DNA of 33,256 nt. It comes from Spirochaetaceae bacterium. Its GTDB lineage: Bacteria > Spirochaetota > Spirochaetia > SZUA-6 > Bin103. The translations under genes and the position numbers were made by a program. Shown here one piece after another: positions 1 to 7,703 of this stretch. Location of the stretch: positions 1-33,256 of the forward strand of contig JAPOQV010000089.1 of assembly GCA_026710565.1 (NCBI GenBank), given 5' to 3'. The first letter of the stretch is position 1; each line of letters begins with the position of its first letter. A model generated the notes under the pieces. The model searched no databases. It saw only the letters and a program-made list of their open reading frames with translations, and had not been told where the DNA came from.

Positions 1-344
1 GGGTCGACTTCATGGTCCAGATGAAGACCTGCTTCACCGAGTGGGAAGGGTGGGAGTGGACCGGCCGGCTCCACCAGCTCGTCGACTGGGTGCGGCCCCG
101 ATTCCTGATCCCGACCCACTACCGGACCGACCGGCGCTCCGATCCGATTCCGCACGGAACCTGGCCCCCCGACGTGACCGACGCCAACGCCTTCGTAGAG
201 TGGATCCGGGCTCAGGTGGGCGGCAAGACGACCGTCCTTCCCTTCACCGCCGGCGTCTGGTACGAGGTCGCCCTTCCCTCCCTGGAGGTGGCCTGGAAGT
301 GGAACTGGCGCCGGACCTGGGACGTGCCGCCGTGGCGGACGTAG
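1..344 (+). CDS. MBL-fold metal-dependent hydrolase, C-terminal part
   Basis: The reading frame is open from the left edge, so the N-terminus and the main HxHxDH metal site lie outside the window. The visible part holds the motif FLIPTHYRTD, which resembles the late His-containing strand of UlaG-like metallo-beta-lactamase-fold hydrolases. It is followed by a DPIPHG segment, an amphipathic helix and an LPFTAGVWYEV strand. The protein ends in a Trp-rich tail (WKWNWRRTWDVPPW). A methionine occurs at base 12, but the coding pattern continues upstream of it, so it is probably internal. The stop codon lies inside a 15-bp tandem duplication. The fold call rests on one motif and the general shape; the substrate is unknown. 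Confidence 0.55.
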   Translation, partial: VDFMVQMKTCFTEWEGWEWTGRLHQLVDWVRPRFLIPTHYRTDRRSDPIPHGTWPPDVTDANAFVEWIRAQVGGKTTVLPFTAGVWYEVALPSLEVAWKWNWRRTWDVPPWRT

Positions 345-370
345 AGGCTACGGGCGTAGAGGCTACGGGC
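341..370. repeat. perfect 15-bp tandem duplication at a gene end
   Basis: The unit GTAGAGGCTACGGGC occurs twice head to tail (341-355 and 356-370). The first copy supplies the TAG stop of the upstream MBL-fold gene. The array ends 21 bases before the start codon of the beta-helix gene. It is seen directly; its role, if any, is unknown, and replication slippage is the simplest origin. Confidence 0.9.
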
Positions 371-391
371 GTCGTTCCCAGCGGAGTTACG

Positions 392-2776
392 ATGTCAGTA
401 CACGACGACCATGCCTCGCCCGACGTGTTCGTCGCGCCGGAGGGCGACGATGGCGCGCCGGGAACGCGGGAGGCGCCGCTCGCGTCCCTGCAGCGGGCGC
501 GGGATCTGCTGCGCGCCCGCCCGGTTGCCGAACGTGCGGCACTCGGGCGGGTCACCGTCTGGGTGCGCGGCGGCGACTACCTGCTGCCGGCCGGCCTGCG
601 CCTCACCGCCGACGACTCGGGCACCGCGGATGCGCCGGTGACTTGGCGCGCCTGCCCGGGCGAGCGCGTGCGGCTCATCGGCGGCGTGCGCGTCGACGGC
701 TTCGCGCCATGGCGGGACGAGATCCTGCAGGCCGACCTGGCCGGACCGCTGGCGGCGGCCGGCATGGACGAGATCCCGCCGCACCTGCCCAAGCGCTACC
801 AGGTGGACCCGGACGCCGCCCCGGAGAGCTGCGAGTTGTACCTGGACGGGGAGCGGCAGCCCGCCGCGCGCTGGCCCAACGCCCGCCGCGAGCCCGGCAA
901 GGCCGGCCGCTGGGCCTACGTCTCGGGCGTCCGCGACGACCTCGAATGGCTCCTTGAGCCGGAGGGAAGCGTGTTCCACGCCGGCAGCGACCGCATCCGT
1001 GCCTGGCGGCACAACCCCGAAGACATCCAGGTGCACGTGTTCACCAACCCGAACTGGGCGGACGACGTGCTCAACCTCGACCACGTCGACGCCGGCGCCG
1101 GCGAGCTGTGGCTGCATCCGTCCGGCCCCGGCGCCGGCCACGCCCATTTCGAGACCGGCGGACGCTTCTACGTCAAGCACGTGCTGGAGGAGCTCGACGA
1201 GCCCGGCGAGTACTACATCGACCGGCCGGCGCGGCGGCTCCACTACTGGCCGCCGGAAGGATGGGCCGGCGGGCTGGCCGTCGTCACCACCGCGGAGAGC
1301 GTGGTCGCCATCGACGGCGCCAGCCACCTGACCCTGCGCGACTTCGCCATCCAGTCCGCCCGCGGGTGCGCGCTCGTGATCCGCGGCGGCAGCAGCGTCA
1401 CGGTCGCCGGGGGCAGCGTGAGCGGCGCCGGGGCATGGGGCGTTCTGGTCAAGGGCGGACGCAGCCACCAAGTGCTCGGGTGCGATCTGTTCGACCTGGG
1501 CCGCGGCGGCGTGTACCTGCGTGGCGGCGACCGCTTCACCCTGGAGCGCAGCGGCCACCTCGTCCACAACTGCGACATCCAGCGCTACGGCCGCATCAAC
1601 ATCTGCTACCAGGCGGGCATCAAGCTGCACGGCGTAGGCAACCGCGCCACGAACTGCCACATCCACCACGCCGGCCACTTCGGCGCCGTGATCCACGAGG
1701 GCTGCGACAACACCATCGAACGCTGCGAGATCGACGACGTCTGCCTGGAGGCCGCCGACGCCGGCGGCATCTACCTGTACACCAATTGGGACAAGGGCCT
1801 GGGCAACCTGACGATGTGGGGCAACGCCGTGCGCCAGTGCCTCATCCACGACATCGCCGGCTACGGCATGCACCGCCCCTACGGCCTGCAGCGGCGCGGC
1901 CAGTTCGAGGCGTACTACGTCACCCCGTACGCCTGCTGGGGAATCTACATGGACGACTTCGCCTCAGGCGCCACGATCAGCGGCAACATCTTCTACCGCT
2001 GCCCGCTCGGCGCGATCGAACTGGGCGGCGGCCGCGGCAACGTGATCGAGAACAACATCATCGTCGACTGCATCCCGGCCATCCACATGTCCTCGCGCTG
2101 GCATGCGGCCAACCACAGCTACCCGGCGGCGGGACGCGAGGCGCTGGAGTACGTGGGCTGGGACCGGCCGCCGTACCGCGACCGCTTCGCGATGCTTGAG
2201 GTCTACGCCGACATCGACCAGGAGTCGATGCGCATCCCCAAGCACAACACCTTCCGCCGCAACGTCATCGCCTACGCCCACGACAGCTTCAAGGGCTACT
2301 GGCAGGCCGTGCACGAGGAAGGATGCGCGGTCGCCTGGCAGTTCGACGAGTACGACATCTTCACCTTCGCCTGCGACCACAACCTGTTCTGGCACGACGG
2401 CAAGGAGGTGCGCGTCGAGGTCCGCATCGCCGCCGACCGCATGCTCGAAACCATGTCGCTGGAACGGTGGCGGCTTCGCGGCTTCGATCAGCACTCGCTG
2501 GTGGCCGACCCCGGATTCGCCGACTCCGAGCACGACCGCTACGAGTTGCGCGCCGACTCGCCTGCCTTCACGCTCGGCTTCGAGCCGATCCCGGTCGACC
2601 GCATGGGCCTGGTCGCCGACGAGCATCGCCCGTCCGTGCCGCCGCGCACCGCGCGCGAGCGCCGCGAGCTGCTTTTCGCCAAGACCCTGCTGCCACTGCC
2701 GCGCTCCGTGTCATTCGGAACCGAGACCGGCCTCCAGCTCCAGGCCCTGCGCGAGCGCCGCCGCGGCACCGCGTAA
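392..2776 (+). CDS. right-handed parallel beta-helix repeat protein
   Basis: The protein has about 794 residues. Residues 12-40 have the typical opening of this class (VFVAPEGDDGAPGT, then APLASLQRARDLL). They are followed by a VWVRGGDYLL strand and a Ig-like stretch on imposed values (GERVRLIGG). Residues from about 300 to 620 carry serial short turns such as NCDIQRYG, NCHIHHAG, IERCEIDDV and ISGNIFYR, which is the pectate-lyase-like PbH1 ladder. Such proteins are often polysaccharide lyases or hydrolases, but no catalytic set can be named here. No signal peptide is visible. The frame is open well upstream, but ATG 392 is chosen because GCGGAG lies 5 bases before it and the recognised domain begins 11 residues later. 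The ferritin-VIT gene follows after 19 bases. Confidence 0.85.
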   Translation: MSVHDDHASPDVFVAPEGDDGAPGTREAPLASLQRARDLLRARPVAERAALGRVTVWVRGGDYLLPAGLRLTADDSGTADAPVTWRACPGERVRLIGGVRVDGFAPWRDEILQADLAGPLAAAGMDEIPPHLPKRYQVDPDAAPESCELYLDGERQPAARWPNARREPGKAGRWAYVSGVRDDLEWLLEPEGSVFHAGSDRIRAWRHNPEDIQVHVFTNPNWADDVLNLDHVDAGAGELWLHPSGPGAGHAHFETGGRFYVKHVLEELDEPGEYYIDRPARRLHYWPPEGWAGGLAVVTTAESVVAIDGASHLTLRDFAIQSARGCALVIRGGSSVTVAGGSVSGAGAWGVLVKGGRSHQVLGCDLFDLGRGGVYLRGGDRFTLERSGHLVHNCDIQRYGRINICYQAGIKLHGVGNRATNCHIHHAGHFGAVIHEGCDNTIERCEIDDVCLEAADAGGIYLYTNWDKGLGNLTMWGNAVRQCLIHDIAGYGMHRPYGLQRRGQFEAYYVTPYACWGIYMDDFASGATISGNIFYRCPLGAIELGGGRGNVIENNIIVDCIPAIHMSSRWHAANHSYPAAGREALEYVGWDRPPYRDRFAMLEVYADIDQESMRIPKHNTFRRNVIAYAHDSFKGYWQAVHEEGCAVAWQFDEYDIFTFACDHNLFWHDGKEVRVEVRIAADRMLETMSLERWRLRGFDQHSLVADPGFADSEHDRYELRADSPAFTLGFEPIPVDRMGLVADEHRPSVPPRTARERRELLFAKTLLPLPRSVSFGTETGLQLQALRERRRGTA

Positions 2777-2795
2777 CGAACCTCCGAACGCCCCG

Positions 2796-3938
2796 ATGCC
2801 CGAGCAGCCTTCCGTCGGGAGCGCTCCCGACGACAAGACGGTCAAGACGTGGCGCGGGCACTGGCAGGACGAGGTCGACGCCCGCTACCTGTACGGAAGG
2901 CTGGCCGATGGGACAGCCAATCCGGACAAGAACGTGCTCTATCGCCGGTTGGCGGAGGTGGAAGATCGCCACACCGCCGTCTGGGCACGCATCTTCGCCG
3001 AGCACGACATCGCCGTGCCGCCACCAAGACCGTCGGCGCGAGCGCGACTCATGGCCTGGATCGGCCGGCGGATCGGGCCCGAGGTGCTGCACTCGCTCCT
3101 GCTGCGAGAGGAAGGCATGGAGGTCAGAGGCTACCTGTCGCTCCACCGGCAGAGCGAATCCGGCTCGACGGCGGAGGCGCTGTTGCAGGTGGCCATCGAG
3201 TCCGCCGAGCACGCCGAGACGCTGTCGAAACTGGCACGCCGCACAGGGGAACCCTGGCACCGTACCAGGACGGGAGGAGTTCTCCGCAACGTCGTGTACG
3301 GGTTCAACGACGGCCTGACGGCCAACTTCGGACTGGTCGCGGGGGTTGTCGGCGCCCAGGTCGACGCCGGCCTCATCATCCTGACCGGCGTGGCGGGGAT
3401 CGTCGCCGACGCGCTGTCCATGGGTGCGTCCGGCTACCTGGCCGCCAAGAGCGAGCGCGAGGTCTACGACAACGAAATCGAGATAGAGCGGGACGAGCTG
3501 CGCTTCATGCCGGAGTTGGAAGAGGAGGAGCTCGCTCTCATCTACCGCACCAAGGGCATCAACGAGAAGCGTGCTCGCGAGATTGCGCGCGCCATCATGG
3601 AGTCTCCCGAACAAGCCCTGAATGTCATGGTGCAGGAGGAGCTCGGCATCGGCGAGCAGCAGGCCACGCCCTTGCGCGAGGGTTGGATCACGGGCTCCGC
3701 GACCGCTGTCGGTGCGCTCATCCCGGTGGCGCCATTCCTGTTTCTGAGCGGACCCGCGGCCGTCTGGACGGCCTTCGGCGTGTCGATGGTGTCGCACTTC
3801 GCCGTCGGTGCGGCCCGCAGCGTCGTCACCGGCAGAAACCTGTTTCGCAGCGGCATCGACATGCTGGCCGTCGGCTTCGGCGTCGCCGCGGTCGGCTACG
3901 TCGTGGGCGATCTCGCCCTGCGGTATCTTCTGGGATAG
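2796..3938 (+). CDS. ferritin-like/VIT1 fusion membrane protein (MbfA-like)
   Basis: The protein has 380 residues. Residues 20-150 form a rubrerythrin-like helical domain with candidate di-iron ligands E26, E56xxH59, E105/E106 and E135-E138-H139. Residues 165-380 match the VIT1/CCC1 iron and manganese transporter family: VVYGFNDGLTANFGLVAG, then a helix through IVADALSMGASGYLAAKSE. A charged cytoplasmic segment with many Glu residues (E220-E247) comes next, and three hydrophobic spans follow at about 297-318, 320-345 and 354-376. This order is that of MbfA, a membrane-bound ferritin that exports iron. Inferred role: iron or manganese efflux across the inner membrane. The beta-helix gene ends 19 bases upstream and the kinase gene starts 16 bases downstream, so co-transcription is likely, although no shared pathway is obvious. 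Confidence 0.88.
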   Translation: MPEQPSVGSAPDDKTVKTWRGHWQDEVDARYLYGRLADGTANPDKNVLYRRLAEVEDRHTAVWARIFAEHDIAVPPPRPSARARLMAWIGRRIGPEVLHSLLLREEGMEVRGYLSLHRQSESGSTAEALLQVAIESAEHAETLSKLARRTGEPWHRTRTGGVLRNVVYGFNDGLTANFGLVAGVVGAQVDAGLIILTGVAGIVADALSMGASGYLAAKSEREVYDNEIEIERDELRFMPELEEEELALIYRTKGINEKRAREIARAIMESPEQALNVMVQEELGIGEQQATPLREGWITGSATAVGALIPVAPFLFLSGPAAVWTAFGVSMVSHFAVGAARSVVTGRNLFRSGIDMLAVGFGVAAVGYVVGDLALRYLLG

Positions 3939-3954
3939 AGGTCCACGGCAAGCG

Positions 3955-5451
3955 ATGTCCGGGAACACCCACGAGAGTCGTCGCGCGGCACGCTTTCTCG
4001 GGCTGGTGTGCTCGACCACGGAGTGCGGACTGGCGGCGGCTGCGGAGGACGGAACCGAGGGCTACGCGAGCCTGCCGATGGCCGGCGCCGTCGAGTGGCA
4101 CGGGAGCCCGGCATTCGACCTGCAGGCGCTGCCGGGGATGGTGCTGGAGCTGCTGGCGCACCTCCGTGACGACGGTTGGGACCTCTCCGAGCCGGGCCAT
4201 CTGGGCCAGGCATGGCGGCAGCACGACCTGGCGCTGGTCGGCCGCGACGGTGAGCCGCTCATTCCGGCGCTGAGCTGGCAGTGCAACCTGGCCGGCACCC
4301 AGACCGCTGCGCTCAACGCCATGCCGGCGTTCCGGGATGCCGTCGGCGCCGTCGAGGCCCGATTCATCGCCGCCAAGCTCCCCTGGGCGCTGGAGCAGGA
4401 ACCGCGCCTGCGCGACGAGCTGAGCGCCGCCATGACCAGCGGCGACTGGCTGGCCGGCCGGCTCGCCGGCGGCCGGTACCGCCTGAGCTCCTCCGACGCC
4501 CTGTCCAACGGATTGCTGGACCAGCAGACCAAGCGACTCGCGACTGCCCCTCTTCGGGAGGTCAACCGGCTCCTTGGCGACAACCTGCGGCCGGAGTGGT
4601 TTCCCCCGGTGATCGAGTCCAGCGGCGTGGTCGGCGCCGTCGAACCGTCCACGGCCCCGGCTTGGCGCGAGCTGACGGAGCAGCTCCGCGGCTGGCAGGT
4701 CGCGGCGCTGCTCGGGGACAACCACGCCTCAGCCGCCGGCTGCGGCGCCACCGAGTACGACACCGTGGTGCTGTCGCTGGGGACCAGTGGTTCGGTCAAT
4801 CTGCCCGCGCCGCACGCCAGCCGTCCCAGCGGGGAAACCCTGGGCTTCGAGTACTGGGACGATCGCCTGTTCCTGCTGATGCTGGCGCAGTGCGGGGCTT
4901 GGTACGAGCGCTTCCGCGCCGACGCCGCTCCCGGGACGGACTACGACGAGCTGAACCGCCTGGCGCTGGCGGCCGACCCGGACCGCATCGTGAGGGTTCC
5001 GGAGCCTGACGACACGGTTACCGGCTGGCCGGAGCTCGCCGGGCTCGACCTGGCCGCGCAGACCGCCAGCACGCAGTGCTCGATCTCGATGGAGATGCTC
5101 GATCGGGTGCGGGCGATGCTGCCCTCCGCCGCCGAGCGGATCCGGACCTTCGTGCTGACCGGCGGCCTGTCGCGCGCGCCACTGATCCGGGACGTCCTCC
5201 ACACCGGGCTGCGGATACTGGCCGAGACGGACGACCGGGTGGCAGCCGATGCGCGTGTCCTCCTGAACGACCGCGCGGGCAGTCTCGCCCACAAGACCGA
5301 CGTGCTCGGCGCACTGATCAACGCCCGCATCGCGGCCGGCGGCCGAAGCCCGCGCGACGTTATCGCCGCCGACCGGAGCTGGCGGCCCTGCGACGCCCCG
5401 GAGCCCGAACGTGGACGGCGCCTGCGACGCCTTCTTCAGGATAGCGGGTGA
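3955..5451 (+). CDS. FGGY-family carbohydrate kinase, divergent
   Basis: The protein has 498 residues, the usual length for FGGY sugar kinases such as xylulokinase. The C-terminal actin-like lobe is well preserved: GDN with candidate catalytic base D255, the phosphate-2 loop LSLGTSG at 273-279, and the adenosine loop TGGLSRAP from 402. The N-terminal phosphate-1 loop is odd. Residues 16-25 read GLVCSTTECG where the family has a pattern like GIDxGTTxxK, so the usual Asp and Lys are missing (V18 and G25). The substrate is not predictable, although xylA in the same window makes a ketopentose possible. It starts 16 bases after the ferritin-VIT stop. ATG 3955 places the phosphate loop at the expected distance from the N-terminus. 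Confidence 0.82.
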   Translation: MSGNTHESRRAARFLGLVCSTTECGLAAAAEDGTEGYASLPMAGAVEWHGSPAFDLQALPGMVLELLAHLRDDGWDLSEPGHLGQAWRQHDLALVGRDGEPLIPALSWQCNLAGTQTAALNAMPAFRDAVGAVEARFIAAKLPWALEQEPRLRDELSAAMTSGDWLAGRLAGGRYRLSSSDALSNGLLDQQTKRLATAPLREVNRLLGDNLRPEWFPPVIESSGVVGAVEPSTAPAWRELTEQLRGWQVAALLGDNHASAAGCGATEYDTVVLSLGTSGSVNLPAPHASRPSGETLGFEYWDDRLFLLMLAQCGAWYERFRADAAPGTDYDELNRLALAADPDRIVRVPEPDDTVTGWPELAGLDLAAQTASTQCSISMEMLDRVRAMLPSAAERIRTFVLTGGLSRAPLIRDVLHTGLRILAETDDRVAADARVLLNDRAGSLAHKTDVLGALINARIAAGGRSPRDVIAADRSWRPCDAPEPERGRRLRRLLQDSG

Positions 5452-5497
5452 TCAGGGGCAGGCTCGTGTTGACGACCCACGGCTTGAACGACACTCT

Positions 5498-5510
5498 ATG
5501 AGGGTCTCAT
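5498..5510. promoter_or_regulatory. inverted repeat upstream of the SLATT-like/RHH unit
   Basis: ATGAG, GGT, CTCAT forms a perfect 5-bp inverted repeat about 38 bases before the start codon at 5548. It is extended on the right by the palindrome CTCATGAG (5506-5513). A possible -35-like TTGACG lies at 5469-5474, but no convincing -10 follows at the right distance. Because a ribbon-helix-helix DNA-binding gene lies downstream, this could be its operator. That link is inference only. Confidence 0.3.
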
Positions 5511-5547
5511 GAGATCCGCAGGCTGAGGTATGAGTCGGGAGGACACC

Positions 5548-6066
5548 ATGAGCGAGACCTTGACGGAAACGACGTTCGAAGACCAAATCGCCACGCGTGT
5601 CTGGTTAGGGCTTCTGGATACCGACCGGGAGACCCTCTACTTCGTATCCATCGCCGCCAGAATGCGCAAGCTCAGCAACCTGACCAACGTCTTCATTGCC
5701 TTTGGAGCATCGGGCGCCGTCGTGACTACCCTCGGAGGACTGCCGCCTGTCGTAGCGATATGCCTCAATCTCCTGGTGGCCTTGGTCGCCATCGGGTCAA
5801 GGGTCTACGGACATGCGGAAAAAGCTGCAACGGCAGCAGGTGTTGCGAAAGAGTGCTCCGCCCTCGCGCGAGAGTGGCGGCGACTGTGGGCTGAGATGAG
5901 CCGGATGGATGGCGACGAGGTCCTGAGACGTTGCGAGGATCTGGAGCGCAAAGCGACAGATATCGTCGACGTCGTTCCGCGCGAGATACCGCTTGATGAG
6001 TCCCTCAACCAAGAGTGTGCCGAGAGAGCGTACGAGACGGTACAGCACGAATATGCCTCGTCGTGA
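5548..6066 (+). CDS. two-TM SLATT-like membrane protein
   Basis: The protein has 172 residues. It has a soluble N-terminus (1-40), two adjacent hydrophobic helices at about 45-63 and 65-86 joined by a short Gly-Pro turn, and a helical, charged C-terminal half with the pattern H89..K92...L..W110..LW. This outline resembles SLATT domains (SMODS- and SLOG-associating two-TM effectors), thought to be membrane-acting effectors in nucleotide-signal defence systems. No SMODS/CD-NTase or SLOG gene is adjacent, so it would be a stand-alone member. ATG 5548 has GGGAGG 5 bases upstream; an ATG at 5530 would add six residues but has its GAGG only one base away. A small proline-rich ORF overlaps its 3' end. 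The family call is by shape, not clear sequence identity. Confidence 0.5.
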   Translation: MSETLTETTFEDQIATRVWLGLLDTDRETLYFVSIAARMRKLSNLTNVFIAFGASGAVVTTLGGLPPVVAICLNLLVALVAIGSRVYGHAEKAATAAGVAKECSALAREWRRLWAEMSRMDGDEVLRRCEDLERKATDIVDVVPREIPLDESLNQECAERAYETVQHEYASS

Positions 6067-6208
6067 CGTCTCAAGTCGGGAGGGCCCCAATACCCGATCC
6101 CTCCCGCGCCCAACGAGCCCAACTCCACCTGCACGGCCGCCCATACCCGCTCCGCCGGCACCACCCAATCCGAATCCCTCCCCGCCGCCGAAGGAGTCAC
6201 CCGAGTGA
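6053..6208 (+). CDS. possible 51-aa proline-rich small protein
   Basis: This short frame overlaps the 3' end of the SLATT-like gene by 14 bases. Its stop TGA overlaps the GTG start of the next gene as GTGA. The product is Pro/Arg-rich, with PPARPPIPAPPAPP in the middle and a PPPKESPE end. No ribosome-binding site precedes ATG 6053, so expression would need coupling or re-initiation. It could be chance: the region is C-rich and open in all three forward frames. It might also be a former tail of the SLATT-like protein displaced by a frameshift. Confidence 0.25.
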   Translation: MPRRDVSSREGPNTRSLPRPTSPTPPARPPIPAPPAPPNPNPSPPPKESPE

Positions 6209-6511
6209 CCAACACCAAGCCGACAACGATCCGTCTCCCTGACGAGGTCCTGAGCGAACTCGATCGGCGCGCGCGCCCGTGGCAAGGATCGTGCGACGCT
6301 GCTGCGGGAGTTGCTTCAGGATGCACTGGACCGGGACATGGAAGATGAAGTGGTAGCCTCCTATCGTGCCGGTCGCCTCTCGCTGTCACAGGCCGCTTCA
6401 CGGCTCGGCACCGATGCATGGTCGTTGTTTGACATCCTTGCCCGGCGGGGGGAGACGTTGAGCGTATCGATGGAGGACTGGATGGACTCCGGATCCTCAC
6501 GATCTGCGTAA
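6205..6511 (+). pseudogene. RHH/UPF0175-type antitoxin-like gene, frameshifted
   Basis: Translation from GTG 6205, which has AAGGAG 8 bases upstream, gives TTIRLPDEVLSELDRRAR. This is the beta strand and first helix of a ribbon-helix-helix (CopG/MetJ-fold) DNA-binding domain. The frame then runs to an early stop. In the next frame the protein continues as ARGKDRATLLRELLQDAL, followed by YRAGRLSLSQAASRLG, which is the second RHH helix and the UPF0175-like C-terminal helix-turn-helix. One extra base in the alternating GC run near 6266-6277 accounts for the break. Reconstructed, the protein has about 101 residues, a normal size. The break may be a real inactivation, a sequencing error in GCGCGCGC, or a slippage site. 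Confidence 0.65.
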
Positions 6512-6520
6512 GCTGACAGC

Positions 6521-7681
6521 ATGAAGATTACTTCTATCGAAACGCTCTGCCTGTCGCGAGCGCACGAGCCCGAACGCCAGTGGGTCACCGGCTCGATACG
6601 CGCGGTCAAGGCCGACTGCCCCATCGTCGTCATCGAAACGGACGAAGGCGTCCGCGGCATCGCCGAGCCCAGCGCCTACGGCACTCCGTCGCGCATCCGT
6701 GAGCGGGTAGCCGAATTGGCGGCCGGCCTGATCGGCCGCGATCCGCGGGACCCGGATATCACGCCGCGCCTCACCGGCGGCGACCGCGGGGACGACATCC
6801 CGCTGGCCGGCATCGACTGCGCCCTCTGGGACCTGCGGGCCCGCATCGCCGGCCGGCCGGTGAGCGAGGTGCTCGCCTCCGCGGGCGGCCCTTCCACCAA
6901 CCCGCCGCTGCGGCGCGTGCGCCTGTACGCCTCCGGCGGCGTCAGCTACGACTGGGAGGAGGATCCCGAGCAGCTCGTGCGCGAGGCGCTCGCGCACATC
7001 GCCGCCGGCTACACGGCGTTCAAGGTGCGCGTCGGCACCGAGTGGAGCCGATCGGGAGTCGACGCCACGCGCATGATCGACCTGCTGCGCCGCGTGACCG
7101 ACGCGGTCGAAGGCCGCATGGAACTGATGCTGGACGGCAACTGCCGGCTGAACGAAGCGGACTCCCACACCATCGCCGGCGCCCTGGACGAGCTGCGCTG
7201 GACGTGGTTCGAGGAGCCGATGCCACGCGATCCGGAGACGTACGCTCGGCTCAATCGCGCCGTCGACCTTCCGATCACCGGCGGCGAGGTGTTCAGCCGG
7301 GCCGAGCAGTTCGATCCCTACCTGGAGGCGGGCGCGCTGGCGATCGCCCAGCCCGACGTGGGCGTCTGCGGAATCGGCGAGTGGCTGCGCACCGTCGAGC
7401 GCGCCCATCAGTGCGGCGTCGACGTGTGCCCCCACTCCTGGCACAACGGCCTGATGGGGGTCGCCCACGCCCACGCGGTGGCCGCCCTGCCGCGGCCCCG
7501 CGTGCTGGAGCTCTGCATGGTTCAAGGCCCGCTGCAGTGGGGGATCCTGCGCGACCCGCCGGCCATAGAGGACGGGCATCTGGTGCTGCCCGATGGCCCC
7601 GGCTGGGGCGTGGAGCTGGCCGACGACCTGGAAGCACGCTACCCCTACCTCGACGGCGACTACTCCGTGCCGTTGGACTGA
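6521..7681 (+). CDS. mandelate racemase/muconate lactonizing enzyme family protein
   Basis: The protein has 386 residues with the enolase-superfamily layout: an N-terminal alpha+beta capping domain (1-120) and a TIM-like barrel. Visible active-site residues are K168-V-R170 (the KxK position), the metal ligands D205 in MLDGN, E231 in FEEP and E256 in TGGE, then D279 in QPDVGVCG and H305 in CPHSWHNG. An Asp/His dyad with a base lysine is the mandelate-racemase-subgroup pattern. The likely reaction is abstraction of the alpha-proton of a sugar acid with dehydration or epimerisation. It begins 9 bases after the frameshifted RHH gene and converges with the PhyH gene at its 3' side. It is intact, unlike the degenerate paralogue at 26239-27345. 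Confidence 0.9.
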   Translation: MKITSIETLCLSRAHEPERQWVTGSIRAVKADCPIVVIETDEGVRGIAEPSAYGTPSRIRERVAELAAGLIGRDPRDPDITPRLTGGDRGDDIPLAGIDCALWDLRARIAGRPVSEVLASAGGPSTNPPLRRVRLYASGGVSYDWEEDPEQLVREALAHIAAGYTAFKVRVGTEWSRSGVDATRMIDLLRRVTDAVEGRMELMLDGNCRLNEADSHTIAGALDELRWTWFEEPMPRDPETYARLNRAVDLPITGGEVFSRAEQFDPYLEAGALAIAQPDVGVCGIGEWLRTVERAHQCGVDVCPHSWHNGLMGVAHAHAVAALPRPRVLELCMVQGPLQWGILRDPPAIEDGHLVLPDGPGWGVELADDLEARYPYLDGDYSVPLD

Positions 7682-7703
7682 CCGCCTCTCACGGACTAAC
7701 CCG

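Noticed and set aside
395..1873. Long minus-strand open frame (about 490 codons) opposite the beta-helix gene
   Set aside because: Ala/Val/Asp-rich antisense shadow of a high-GC gene, no recognisable domain, whereas the plus strand has clear beta-helix features.
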